Source of the DNA: Trichaptum fuscoviolaceum
Lineage: Eukaryota; Basidiomycota; Agaricomycetes; Hymenochaetales; Trichaptaceae
Reading direction: 5' to 3'
NCBI GenBank assembly: GCA_910574455.1
Contig: CAJSYZ010000003.1
Location: 5,021,250 to 5,085,249 of the forward strand
Length of the DNA: 64,000 bases
Shown here: piece by piece, positions 49,922-61,800 of the stretch
Numbering within the stretch: position 1 is the first letter of the stretch
How the letters are laid out: every line of letters begins with the position of its first letter
Program-made: the position numbers and the translations under genes
The notes under the pieces: generated by a model
Seen by the model: only the letters and a program-made list of their open reading frames with translations
Databases searched by the model: none
Told to the model about the DNA's origin: nothing

Positions 49922-50337
49922 GATGTAAAGTGATTTGCGAGAACGACCTCAGAAGATGCATTCCTGTCTGAAGCCTTAAATATTATGAGGAGGAGTAATA
50001 GCTGTGTTAAATTTTCTTGACCCAATGTCAGCCTGTCAGCAAGAACTTGTCACACCCGACATGGGACATTTGTCCCTTTAATATGTACGTTTTATTTAGT
50101 AGACTTATACTATATCAAGGTTTATCCGTAATTAAGTTAGTGGAAAGCCGACATTAAAAGTGGAGAACTAACGCATCGGTAACTTGAAAGCCCTCGCTAG
50201 CACATCCAAGCATGCTGTCAAGTCTGACAGATTCTTTCATGTTTGGTTTGTGCGATGTTCGGCAATAGTGCTGAGCTACTGGTGAAATGAATTTCCGGGT
50301 GTACTAGGTGCGTTGCAACGGAGTCCGGACTGCGGCG
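49922..50337. other. Promoter-side region of reductase C
   Basis: AT-rich upstream sequence with no gene. It ends at the target-site duplication of the transposable element that follows. Confidence 0.4.
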
Positions 50338-50345
50338 GCCACCAG

Positions 50346-51021
50346 TATAGTCCTCAAAGGTCGGGTCGGGTCGGGTCAGGGCATCTTTTGGTTGACCCCC
50401 GACCCGGCCGGGTCAGCATTTTGAGGCAAGTGCCCGACCCTGACCCTGACCCTCTCTGACCCTCCGGGTCGGGTCATTGGGGGTCGGGTCAAGGTCAACC
50501 CGGGGTCGACCCCGGGTCGGCCCTATAAAATCTAGTAACTAAAAACATTAGTATAGTAAGTTAATTATTGACTACTGTAACAGCCTTATATATGTATCTA
50601 TCAATAATACTCCATTAGAGATAGTCCATGAAGAGATATAAGGCTCCGGCCTTTACTTCCATTAATTTCCCACGGTGCTTAACAGTCCTTCATTACCTTT
50701 CCAAGGGTATATTGCCATTATAAGGCGGTATTAAGTAAACTAGGACAAATACAATTACTCAGGATAACTTAGCTGCCTTAATCTGAGTTAGAGTAACGAA
50801 AATTGCACTATTAGCTACCGAAATGGGTAACAGTAAGGGTCGGGGGTCGGGTCGGGCCGACCCGGGTCACAGAGGGTCAGGTGTTTCTCTACATCATCTG
50901 ACCCTTGACCCGGCCCCACTTCGACCTTCCCTGACCCGGCCCTGTATTGACCCGACCCCACGGGCCGGGTCAAGGCCGACCCCGGGCCAATGAGGGTCGG
51001 CCCGACCCATTGAGGACTATA
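50346..51021. mobile_element. Non-autonomous hAT-type TIR element (676 bp) rich in GGGTC arrays
   Basis: The termini are a perfect 12-bp inverted repeat (TATAGTCCTCAA / TTGAGGACTATA). The element is flanked on both sides by the 8-bp duplication GCCACCAG (50338-50345 and 51022-51029). Both subterminal 150-180 bp are packed with GGGTCGGGTC/GACCCGACCC words in both orientations; the centre is AT-rich and non-coding. An 8-bp target-site duplication plus short TIRs fits the hAT superfamily. There is no transposase, so it needs one in trans. Confidence 0.9.
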
Positions 51022-51286
51022 GCCACCAGTGAAGTGCAGAAACAGGAACAAGCAATTCCATCTGCAAGATAGTATATGGAGGTTTAGATATCGACGAGCT
51101 AAGCAGGAAGATCATTAAGACTTGCTTGGTGTCATGTTGGTCCACTTTCAAGAGGACAACTTTCAAGTTGACTGAACTTTACGGACGATTTATTTTGATG
51201 ACGTAAGCCTCCGCCGCGGCGAGTCAGGCTGTCACGGTTACCGCATCAGGGAAACTTCTTTCTGCTTATGGTAACTGACGCGTCCT

Positions 51287-51921
51287 TAGTCTCGTAACCA
51301 GACCGCTACTTCTTTTTAAGGCAAGCGGAGCTTGCGAAGCGTAGCGGTCTGGTTTTTAAGGGAAAATTTACATAGGTCGCCAGGGGAGTTTGAAATATAT
51401 ACAAATGTAGTAGTGGAACCATGTACATGTACTAATGGCCGAGACGTAAATAAAACTTAATTGAGCTTATGACATCAGTGTGACCTATGAGTTACACGTA
51501 TGTTAATAAATAACGTGAGAGGGGTACGTCAGTGTGCCTATATAGTCACTTGGACTTTACTTCGACGACGCGAAATGCTGCAAAGTATTATTTCTATTTA
51601 ATAAATTGGCCCCGTAGCCGTTCATAGTGTATATACGACGGGACGACACTACAAACGAGCAAAGCGCTCGCGGAGCGCTGGATCGCACGTTTTCCCGGGC
51701 GTGATGCGCACCTCAGGGCAGTCTGATTGATATTAGGTTTACAATACGAACCTATCATGTTATTTTTGGATTTCTAGTATACCTGACATTGCGCTACTAC
51801 ATTTAGATTTATTTCAAACTCCCCTGGCGGCCTATGTAATTTCTCCCTTAAAAACCAGGCCGCTACGCCTCGCAAGCTCGGCTTGCCTTAAAAAGAAGTA
51901 GCTGGCCTGGTCACGAGGCTA
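51287..51921. mobile_element. Foldback/MULE-like element (635 bp) with long inverted repeats
   Basis: Inverted repeats of roughly 115 bp begin TAGTCTCGTAACCAG and end CTGGTCACGAGGCTA. Both repeats contain TTTTTAAGGCAAGC and CAGGGGAGTTTGAAAT (or complement). A 9-bp duplication ACGCGTCCT flanks it (51278-51286 and 51922-51930). Each arm holds its own hairpin (CCAGACCGCTAC against GTAGCGGTCTGG in the left arm). There is no coding capacity. Long TIRs with a 9-bp duplication suggest a Mutator-like or foldback type. Confidence 0.85.
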
Positions 51922-52239
51922 ACGCGTCCTGACGCTTCCTGATTTAGCTGGCACGTTGCTATGCCTGTCTGAAGGGTTGCTACTTCGTCTGAAAATACAC
52001 TGACTGCCTTAACTCACTGAAATAAGGAGTGTTTCAGGATGCAAGCTGTCTCTCAGTACATCAGAAAGCAAGTCAGGATTTCAGCGCTCAAGTGTAATAG
52101 GACTTAGAATTTTCAACAAAATTTTGTTGCGTCCAAAACAGGAAATTTGATGTCAGTGGTTGAACTTGACGTGTTGCATGCCTTTTCCTCCTCACCATCC
52201 TTGCTGACTTACCGCACTCACTACACTCCTATCGACACC

Positions 52240-54842
52240 CGCCAATGCCGCTCATTACAGCTCTAATGTGGCACAGTGGAATCCGAACGTCAATCTGAAC
52301 TCACAAGGTCCAACTTGGTTCCAATCCACACGCAAGAACACTACCTACACACAGTTACCTCTCAACTGGCGGACGCTGCCATTCTACACTGTGTTGCTCA
52401 AGTTCGCCAATGGAGACCCGAGCAACGATAACGTCTACCAGACGATGTTCAAAAACGATTGGCGCGAGACGCTGCTGCGCTTCGGCGGCGATGTTCGTGG
52501 CTTGGCGAACAAACTCGGTTTTCTACAGGGCATGGGCATCAAGGGCATTTTCTTTGTGGGTGCTGCGTTCGTGAACATGCCATGGCAGGCAGACTTGTAC
52601 ATCCCTCTTGACTTCACGACTCTTGAACCCCAGTGGGGAACGATCGACAATTGGGTTGCCTTCATCGACGAAGTGCATGCACGCGGGATGTGCAATATGA
52701 TGGATTTTACTGTTGCCAGTGGTATCATGGGTGATCTTATTGGTTTCTCTGGGTGAGTAATACGAATGACTAGCTACAGCACTGCACATCTGACCGACTA
52801 CTTACAACCCAGCCACTTGGAGCGAATCGACACCGTTTGACCTTAATGAATACAACGCCATTTGGAAGCGACGAAAGTATGCGCCGTGGGGATTCGATAC
52901 TCACAAGGAGTTCACAATTACGAATGAACGCAGCTCGTCTTTACGCTTCCGAACGTCTGGGGTGTTTAGGGTATTGAGCTCAATATCACCACTTCGAACG
53001 GTTGCATGGCATCAGAATTCGACCAGTATGGTGACCTGGAGGCCTTTGGTGTTCATCCGGATTGGCAGTGTCAAGTTGTCAACAGACCAAGTTCGCATCC
53101 GTGCAAGGTCGTCTGACGGAGTGGAATCCTCAAGTGATGGCGAAGCTCAAGACATTTGTATGTATGGTGATCAAGGCGCTCGACATCGACGCCATTCGTA
53201 TCGACAAGAGCACACAGGTCGCATTGGACGCTCTGGCAGAATGGACCACAGCTGCGTGCTCATCCGCTGCAAGCGTCATGGATGCTATAAGCTCGGCTCA
53301 GATCAATATTTCAACATGCCGTTGCAGAAGGCTCTTACAGGCTGCTACAATGATTTGAATTCCCTTGATCACTTTGACCCGACGTCGGAGGCGCGGCATA
53401 TGTACACGCAGTCAACCACCTCCGCTCTGTCGATGCTGCCCTCCAGGATGGATTTGACCTTGTGCAACGTGGAAATGGGACACATTTCGAGCAGCTACCT
53501 GGTTTAAATCAGACGGAGATCGAACTGGGCTTATAAGCTGCCTCACGTGCTGAGCGGGACGGTCAAGAAGAATTTGTTTGCGCCGTTTGATACGTACACT
53601 TAGCAAGACTCGCTGTCATCGTTCTTCAACAACAGCAACACGCCATTCCAGGGACGCTTGAATAGTATCACAATGGATCCGTATAGCTTCAAGCTGCTTG
53701 TGCCTGAGGCGGAGCGGGTCGCGGTCCCTCCACAGTTGACAAGGTTCAGGCCAGGTCACGATGCTCACATACAGGCGGAGTCGGGCGATGTGAACGCGCC
53801 GACGGTTGACATCAGCTTGGAATTCAATGTCCCAATGAACTGTGACCAGGTGACGGCGAGCATCTCGTTCAACGTCTCAAGCTTGGGCAAGGGTGGAAGC
53901 CCCTCGATCACCGCCGGGTGCAACGATTTCGGGCGCTGAGACAAGCTCCTGGGCGTGGAACGCGACGCTGATGGGCGTGCCGGACGGTATTATCGACATC
54001 ATTTCGAACAACCTGCCTTTGCAGGACGGCACCTCGTCAACGAACGCACGCAACCATCTCCTTCTGCGCCGCCCGCAATCCCATGGTCCTCCCCTCCGCG
54101 GACTACGACAACGATGCGTTCGGGTTTGACTCGGGCTCCGGGAAGTACACGTCCACGCACCAGGCGCTGATATGTTCAGGTACTCGTGGAATTACGGACA
54201 GAACTTGATGACGTGGGCTGCGTATAAAGATGTGACGAGCATAGATAAGAGCTTGTCTGATATTGATGAAATTTGGTATTTGGTGGACAGGCGAGTATAT
54301 TATTGTGCAATGTAAGTGCTTTTACAGTTTTACTCCTATATGTGCTGTTTACTCACTGATTCAATTTGCGTTAGAAGACTAGTCTGGTACTGCTGCTTCA
54401 GCCTATACTGTTGTGCATGCGGACAGGAATTATGCTCACCGGCGCCGTGTCCCTCACTTCCTCGCCCGTGGTCCACTCAGTACGTGGGGTTTCGACAGAG
54501 GAGTGGACTTCCAGATGGACAATACTGCAGATGGACGCTGGGAGCTCGAGATGATGAACACACGGCCGATGTACCTCCAGCTCAACGTGTTTGGGTTCAA
54601 TGACTATTTCTACGGCGTCATGGACCGACACCCGCCCAATTCGGCTGCTCCCAACTACTTAAACATCAGTGCCCCGCCCCACCCGTATCTCGCGAAGTCG
54701 CTGGTCGTAGACGACGCGTCGCTGCGGCGGAGTCTCGAGCCGCGAGGGGATAGCGTTGCATTCTCTGTGCGAAGCGCCGAAACGACGAGGGGTTCATTTC
54801 ATCTTATTATATTACTTATTATTGTACTTACTATGTCCTTAT
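52240..54842 (+). pseudogene. Truncated alpha-1,3-glucan synthase (Ags-type) N-terminal region
   Basis: Pieces in different frames match, in order, the GH13-like extracellular domain of fungal alpha-1,3-glucan synthases: FANGDPSNDN and RFGGDVRGLANKLGFLQGMGIKGIFF (52390-52550), DEVHARGM, EFDQYGDLEAFGVHPDWQ (about 53018-53070), ALDIDAIRIDKSTQVALDALAEW (53180-53250), and the later STWGFDRGV / QLNVFGFNDYFYGVMDR segment (54480-54630). Frameshifts and stops break it between 52900 and 54330. The intracellular GT5 synthase and C-terminal membrane region (about two thirds of the normal length of roughly 2,000 or more residues) are absent. The functional enzyme makes cell-wall alpha-1,3-glucan. It lies between transposable elements, which may have carried or disrupted it. 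Confidence 0.88.
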
Positions 54843-56937
54843 AACTTCCTTATATACTGATTTAATTACTGAATTGACCTGAATGTCTTACTGCTGAAGG
54901 ACTGAGAACACTGAGAGCACTGATTTAAGTTGACGACACTGATTTCAGTAACTCCCTTCCTGAATAATGAAACCACATGCCTGAAATCAGTAAACCAGTA
55001 TGATTTTCCTTTCCAGGGCTTCAGAAAATTTCAGGCGTCTTAAGTAGCCTTAAGTAGCCGTAAGTGAAAAAGAAGATTCCCTGATGCGTGACGTTGCCAC
55101 TGGCACTGCAGTGCCTGAGAGTGACTGAGCCGACCAAGAAGACTCGGAAGTATGCTAGCATCTACTAAAGTCCTATGCAGGTCGAATGCATGTTTTAATG
55201 AAATGACTGGTATCAGTAATGTGCACCAAGGGTAGAGGGATACTATATGAGCAACCACGCTTGGTACATACCCAACAAAGGTTTCCGGAATACTCATCAC
55301 GGTAACTCGCTTCACAGTCATTAGTTCGGTTTGCCTTTCGATACGAAGAGACCTTTGCAGTTATTCTTGCGCACGACCATATGTTTTCGACACCCATCTG
55401 CGTCGCGAAACGGAACAAAGAACCATCGTTGATCGGGAAACGCGGATTGAGGAGTGCTGTGATAGCGAGTCTGACACAAATTTCCCAGACGTCGGGATAT
55501 CAGATGAGCATCGGTTTACTGAGCGACTGCCATGGTTCCTCTACTGTGGATATTTGTAAGAAGCTCGGCCCTTTCTCCCAGTTAGATCGTCGTGAAGGGT
55601 TGTGATATTAGCTTCGGATGGCTTTCGCCATGTCGTTCAAGATATCCTCCTGGCATACAGTCGTCTTCTCTCCGTCCCACAGGATACTCAGACAGCAGAT
55701 GTATATGCAATATCTTGCAGGTGTTTATCGCCCAAAGCACAGTATCGCGTGTGCAATGATGTTGCAGAGTACGTATAGCGCTAATGGTGCAACCAAAAGG
55801 TATAAACAATCGGAATGGTTTATGATGACTTGTGCCAGCATATACAGTATTTGATGAAGGAATGAACTGTAAGCATTGGGTTCGAATGAAAATAGTTTCC
55901 GAGAACTCACATCATCAATCTACCTCGCCATCCCATTCTCGAAATCAACAACAGATGGGCATGTTCCACCAACTGCGATAGCCGCCTCCCCCCCCCCCCC
56001 AGCACGCGAGCGGCACAGATGAACATAAGTCGTCGCAGGCTACAGCGTGCACTAGCCTTGTCGACCTCGGGCCATTAGCAACGTTCATCTGAGTAACTAA
56101 GCTTGAAATTTAATGACGTCCGCTTCAGATCTTATGCGATAAGAAGTCATAAAGAAGCCTACTAACATGCTCAATGATTGTTGTTTGAAGAGCAATTGCA
56201 AATCCAGAGACTATCCGGTGTCTTAATGCAAGTAGCCATCTGCACCTCCGTCCTCGCGTGAGCAAGGTGGGAAAGCGTGTCACGGTGTTGCCGGCCAGAC
56301 ACAGCATCCAGTTCGTACCTCTACGGTCCTATGGATCAAAACCGACCCGCCCATGGTAATGAATGACGGAGTCTGCATAAATCTGAGATTGATGGACGGT
56401 ATCGGATTGATGTGCGATGCATCGTAGTGCCGTTGTCGAAAACCCCAAAAAATGTTATATTCGGCGAAGGGTCTGACCGCATGTGGGAGAAAACTTGAAG
56501 GTGGAAATTAGCCGACGGCCAACCATGCAAAATCATCGCAAGGCAAGACATACCCTTCTAAAAGCACAGACTTAACTCAGTGACAAGATGCAGGACATTC
56601 AGTCGTTTTATGATAGGATATATTCACGAAGAGCTGTTTTAAGATTACATGGTGGTGGGGAAAGGAGAAGAGGGAAGTAATGGTGGCTGTACATCATATA
56701 TTCCACCGTGACACTGGCACTGGCACTGGCAGTGACTCAGATATTCTCACGCCTATCCTTCATCATGATGTTGCCAAGTTGTTGCGATTGTTTTCTCTCT
56801 CTCTTTCTACCACAAGCCATCGACTCTACTCGGCCTCTCACATCGCCTCATCTTATATCCTCTCAACCATATATGTGGCTTGCTGAATAATGATGGATCG
56901 GAAAATTAGGCTGGATTAAATTTAGATATCCTTTGAC
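54843..56937. other. Gene-poor region
   Basis: About 2.1 kb with only short unsupported frames on both strands. A minus-strand stretch at 55500-55330 (including RLAITALLNPRFPINDGSLFRFATQMG) looks coding-like but has no start, family or continuation, so it may be a relic. A short C-homopolymer lies near 55989. Confidence 0.35.
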
Positions 56938-56945
56938 AAAATATC

Positions 56946-58023
56946 GCGGCCTGACGAAAAGGCCGCCTACAAGTGCCGCCGCTGCCGCATGCAGCCGCCT
57001 ACAAGTATCGCCGCTGCCGCATGCAAGACTGCAGACACGGAACCAATGATAAATAAGATAAAATACTGTAGAAATTAATGAAGTCATTGCATGTGCCACA
57101 GCTGTCAAAACTGCCGCATGCAGTGCCGCCTACCTGTCAAAACTACCGCATGCAGTGCCGCCTACCTGCCAGTGTCAAAACTACCGCATGCAGTGCCGCC
57201 TACCTGTCAAAACTGCCGCATGCAAACCCTGGCACAGCCACTAAAGTGCCGCATACAGTGCCGCATACAGGCTTGAAGACTGCAGTCAAGCCGCATGCAG
57301 AGTTGCAACGGGGTCCCGAACCTTCCCAAAGCGTACTAGACTCAGGTACAAACATAGCCATGCATTCAGTTTCCCACAGCCACTCATCAAATTGTAGATC
57401 TTGCATACGACAATATGATTACTTGCATAGCAGAAGTAGTTTAGATATAAAACAATCACAGTACTGTCTATTGTAATGTACTAATAAAATATAAAATAAA
57501 TGATAATCAACTACGAGAAATAGAGACCAAAATGGCACATGTATAGAAGGTGTAGAGTCAATGAGAAGTCTTCGTAAAACTTGTCAATGCCCGTTACCCG
57601 GTTTTCGGTAATCCTTCAAGTTGTCCGCTTGTCCCCTCAGGCTGTTCTTGGACACCACGTCACACAGTATATTTGTCCTGATTTTAACTTAACAACACTT
57701 AATATAATACTTTCAACTAACTTAACACATCCAATATTGACTTAAGTAAATTGTATGAGAATATATTTACTAACGAGTGACCCAGACCATAGTCTCGTGA
57801 CATTTATTTGGTCTTCGATAGATCTGAGATATTATCGGGGCTCTTGCCCCCGGTCACTTACGAGACCGTAGGCGGCACTTTGTACAATGACCGCCTACGC
57901 CTACTAGTACTGCATGCGGTCCTGTATAGAAAGTGCCGCCTACTGCATGCGGCAGCGGCGGTACCTGTAGGCGGCTGCATGCGGCAGCGGCGGCACTTGT
58001 AGGCGGCCTTTTCGTACAGCCGC
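56946..58023. mobile_element. TIR element (1078 bp) built from GCCGCCTAC/GCATGC arrays
   Basis: The ends are inverted (GCGGCCTGACGAAAAGGCC at left; complement of GCGGCTGTACGAAAAGGCC at right). Homology continues inward for about 70 bp (CGCCTACAAGTGCCGCCGC). An 8-bp duplication AAAATATC flanks it at 56938-56945 and 58024-58031. The interior has a 32-bp tandem repeat and otherwise AT-rich non-coding DNA. The 8-bp duplication again suggests hAT. Confidence 0.85.
57103..57228. repeat. 32-bp tandem repeat inside the TIR element
   Basis: Units at 57103-57134, 57135-57166 and 57173-57204, plus a partial fourth copy, contain ACCGCATGCAGTGCCGCC. A 6-bp insertion separates units 2 and 3. Each unit carries the palindrome GCATGC, which is also common in the subterminal parts of the element. 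Confidence 0.85.
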
Positions 58024-58031
58024 AAAATATC

Positions 58032-58867
58032 GCCTCCCTATGAATATTCTTACTGCAAGAGCACACCTACCGGAGTCAAGTTAGAAAATCGGTTAGTTCT
58101 AGATCCTGACTACCTTTGATCTTCTTGTCATATCTATCCTTCAAAATACCGGTACACAGATTCAGAGCGCACTGTATCATGATGACGTGCAGTGTCGCTA
58201 ATCACAATTTCATCTCGCCTCAGCAATTACTGTCCTTCCTCCCTCTACGGTACCCTCACAAGGCTCATCAATCTATAGTCTTGCGCTCCCCTGGATGATG
58301 TCAATATCATCTAGCACTCTAACAACGCCTCTATTTCCGTGACTACTGCTTCACCTCTATTGCCTTTGCGTCTTACTCCGTTTAGATCGTTTATTCACTG
58401 AACTATTCTTTGCTTCGTCGTTTATCCTCGGAAGATCCGGTTCGTTAGTCTTCAAATGTCTATTTTATTAGAACTAACATTTGACTATTTTCTGAGCGTG
58501 CTACAGATCACTCACTCATTTGTTCTCTCTTGTTCCTTTAAGAGGTCGGCTGGAGATCATTTCGTATACCAGTTCAAACAGGCACACAAGCGAAAGTCAG
58601 GTACTTCTTTTTTATACACCGCATACTAGCTAATGCCTATGTCGGAGAAAAGGGAGCATTATGCTTGAAATAAACTACACTGGGTTGTGAACGTAGCACA
58701 GGAACTGAGCTCGTTAACTGAGCTGATCTGAAGATCACATATGGATCACGATCATCATTGATCAACGGGCTTTCTCCATTTATCCAATCCTTCTACACTA
58801 TATCTATAAACTCTCTTCTACCTGTTTTCACTACATTTGTCTCTTTTCCTTTCACCACTTTATCGTC
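58032..58867. other. Promoter region of the glutaminase gene
   Basis: No gene. A TATATCTATAAAC word (58798-58810) lies about 60 bp before the ATG, followed by a pyrimidine-rich leader. Confidence 0.4.
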
Positions 58868-61800
58868 ATGCACGTCTGCCTCTTTTCGTTTTGCACTGTC
58901 TTCTTTATAGTGTTTGCTCTGGCTCAGGATGAGTACATTCCATGGATGGCCACACCCTTCAATCCACCTTCATTTCCTCTTGCTGTCAAAACTCCGTATG
59001 TGAATGCTTGGGATCCTCAGGGAACTGAGTCAGCGCCTATCAGTAGCTCTTATCCTAAGATCGGGTCGACTTTTTTCTCGGTGAGCTCCTTTCTATGTCT
59101 ACAATCCGAGAGCTTACAAAATGACGATTCTTATCATAGCCAATGGGCTGGTATTCCATGATCGTAGTGGACGGCACGCCATATATGCTCATGGGAATTG
59201 ACACCACCGGGCCGAACAATACAGCGAAGCAGACGGCTGTCATTATGACCCCAACCCGAACTTCTTTTCTATTCGAAGCTGGATCTGTGGAAGTGAATGC
59301 GACATACCTTAGTCCAGTAGTGGTACGCTCTATTATTCTTGGTTGCTTTTCTTTTTGCGCGTCTTATTCTGCCATCTCCAGCCAAACGACCTTGTACAGC
59401 AGTCAATGCCGTTCTCTTACTACTACCTGTCCTTTACCTCTAATTCTTCACATGCGATTAAGGTGTACAGTGACATTTCTGCAGGTATGCACTATTTAAA
59501 TCAAAAGTATACCATACGAATCGAGCTGAATCACCGTAGAGTGGATGGGAGGAGATAATCTCCTTCAATGTAACTGGAGTGCAACAGATGACGGTTCCGT
59601 CGTTTTTCTCCAAACTCAATTGACTTCACCAAGCCCCTTTGAGGAGCTTAATGATCGACCAATGGACGGAATCGCATACCATGCCATGCTGCGCGTTCGT
59701 TTCCGTTGAGTTTTTGGATGACTTCACTGCTGACGCTGAGCAGAGGGATGGGATCTCATGGCAAATTGAAGACTCCAGTATCTTGCGAGGCGCATACGAA
59801 CATGGTTTGGCATTGAACAATACGGTCGATCCAACCTTCAACCCCGTAGGAAAGTGCGTACTTCTGAAAACGTTGCATAACGAGCATCATTGACGACTAG
59901 TAGTCCGTTCGATACTCTCGCTATCGCCTTAGATCTAGGTACAATTCAGTCTACATCGGAACCTATAGTGTGGGCTGTTGGGGTCGTGCGGGACCCAGTA
60001 ATTCAGTTCACAAACTCGAGTGGCCGGGTTGAGGAGCGAAGGGCATATTATTGGTCCAAGTACTCCACCATACGTGACGTGGTATGTCAAGAATGCATTA
60101 TTAGCCAGGAATAAAGTATGAAATAATCTGAAGATCGTAGGCTTCCTCAATAATTTCGAAAACGCTCTTGAAACCGCCATAGCTCTCGACGATCAGATCC
60201 TCTCCGATGCTAGTGAGATCTCATCCAACTACTATGACCTTCTTGCTCTTTCAACTCGTCAAGTGATGGGTGCCATTGACTTCACTATGGGGAAGGACAG
60301 AAACGGGAATTGGAACACTTCTGATGTGAAGGGTTTCTTAAGAAATGCCGGAGGCATAGGATCTGGGGGGTTCGGTGATCTATCTCTATCTCATGACTAA
60401 AGCCTCACTAATCTCTATAAGCCAGGGTAAACGCTGTCGATGTTATTTATGCCGCCTCGCCTATCTACTTGTATCTCAATCCCGAAATCCTCGGGTATCT
60501 TTTGAGGCCTCTATTAGAATATCAAGATAGTAGCCAGTATGCCAACCTATACGCTGCTATTGACATTGGTAATACATAGAAGTACTCGTACTAATAAAGG
60601 GACTGATTGTTTCCAGGTACGAATTACTCTATGGCGACAGGAAACAATCAAGAGCACGATCAAGGGATCGAGCGTGAGTTTTCAGCAACTTTTATCTGCG
60701 GTCTTATATCTAATACCAAAATAGAATCCGGGAATATGTTGATTATGGCGTATGCTCATGCCAAAAGAACGGGTGACACGTCTTTGCTCTCCCAGCACGT
60801 GCGATTTCAAAGTGTTCTCGCCGTTCCTAAAAATTTAAACTAACCTGCCAGATTGAACAGTATGACCTACTCCATGAATGGGCCGATTATCTAGTTAATA
60901 ATGCACTTTCACCAGGAAACCAGTAAGCAGGCTTTCCTGGATGAAGTCGTATGAGAGCTCAAGTCGCTATATAGACGTTCGTCTCTATCTGATGGAATAT
61001 CAGCTGTCAATCAGTCCAACCTTGCCCTTAAAGGTATCATTGGCATCGAATCAATGGCAGAAATAAGCTTGGCAGTTGGTCAAAGCAATGATTCAGTTTA
61101 CTTTCAGGTCGGCAGATTATAGTCTGTGACGTCTATCTATTAAATATCTGATGAATTTGCAGGATGTTGCTTTGAGCTATGCACAGCAATGGCGGACATT
61201 GGCTTTTTCAACTGATCAAAGTTATATTACGGCACAGTATGGACAGGATACTACATTTGGGCTAATCTACAACCTATACGCGCACAAGCTTCTCCAGATG
61301 AGCCTTTTACCTGACACTGTGAGCGAAGTTCTTGTCGTCAACGGGATTACATGTTAAATGTGAACCGTGTTATAGGACTTTGTCGCCCAGACGAAATTTT
61401 ATATGTCCAAACTGGGTCAGTCGCTAATATGAAGGTCGATGAGGCAGTGAAATCTAACGTCTGTACCGTCACGGCATCAGACTCAACGGAATTCGGATTT
61501 CAACTAGACAATAGCAACGCGTCATTGACAAGATCAGGCAAGCCCATTTCACGTTATACATGTATCTCTCTCTCATTTATGGACCTAGATTGGATGATGT
61601 TCACGGCCGCTTTTGCATCCGACAACGTTCTGAGAGATGCACTAATAGCCCAAGTGCATGCGTATGCTTCGGCTAGCACTCGGTTTCAACCGTTTGAAGT
61701 GGTATACAACCCCATCACCGGGGACCAGATCACTGGGTCTTCAAGGTTCGCCCGCTTTGTTGATTCGGTCTAACGGATGAGTGACTCGAATGATAGCCCT

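Noticed and set aside
50815..51051. Pro/Gly-rich frame in the GGGTC arrays
   Set aside because: By-product of simple GGGTC repetition inside a TIR element.
55040..55910. Minus-strand frames with some hydrophobic character
   Set aside because: Fragments do not join through plausible introns and match no family I can name.
57103..57228. CRISPR-like array
   Set aside because: The 32-bp units are directly tandem with no unique spacers, and the genome is eukaryotic.
57078..57476. Cys/Pro-rich frame over the GCCGCC repeats
   Set aside because: It is a translation of the 32-bp tandem repeat within a transposable element.
59639..59893. Apparent frameshift in the glutaminase gene
   Set aside because: A 49-nt GT-AG intron (about 59695-59743) with a GCTGAC branch site restores the family reading frame.
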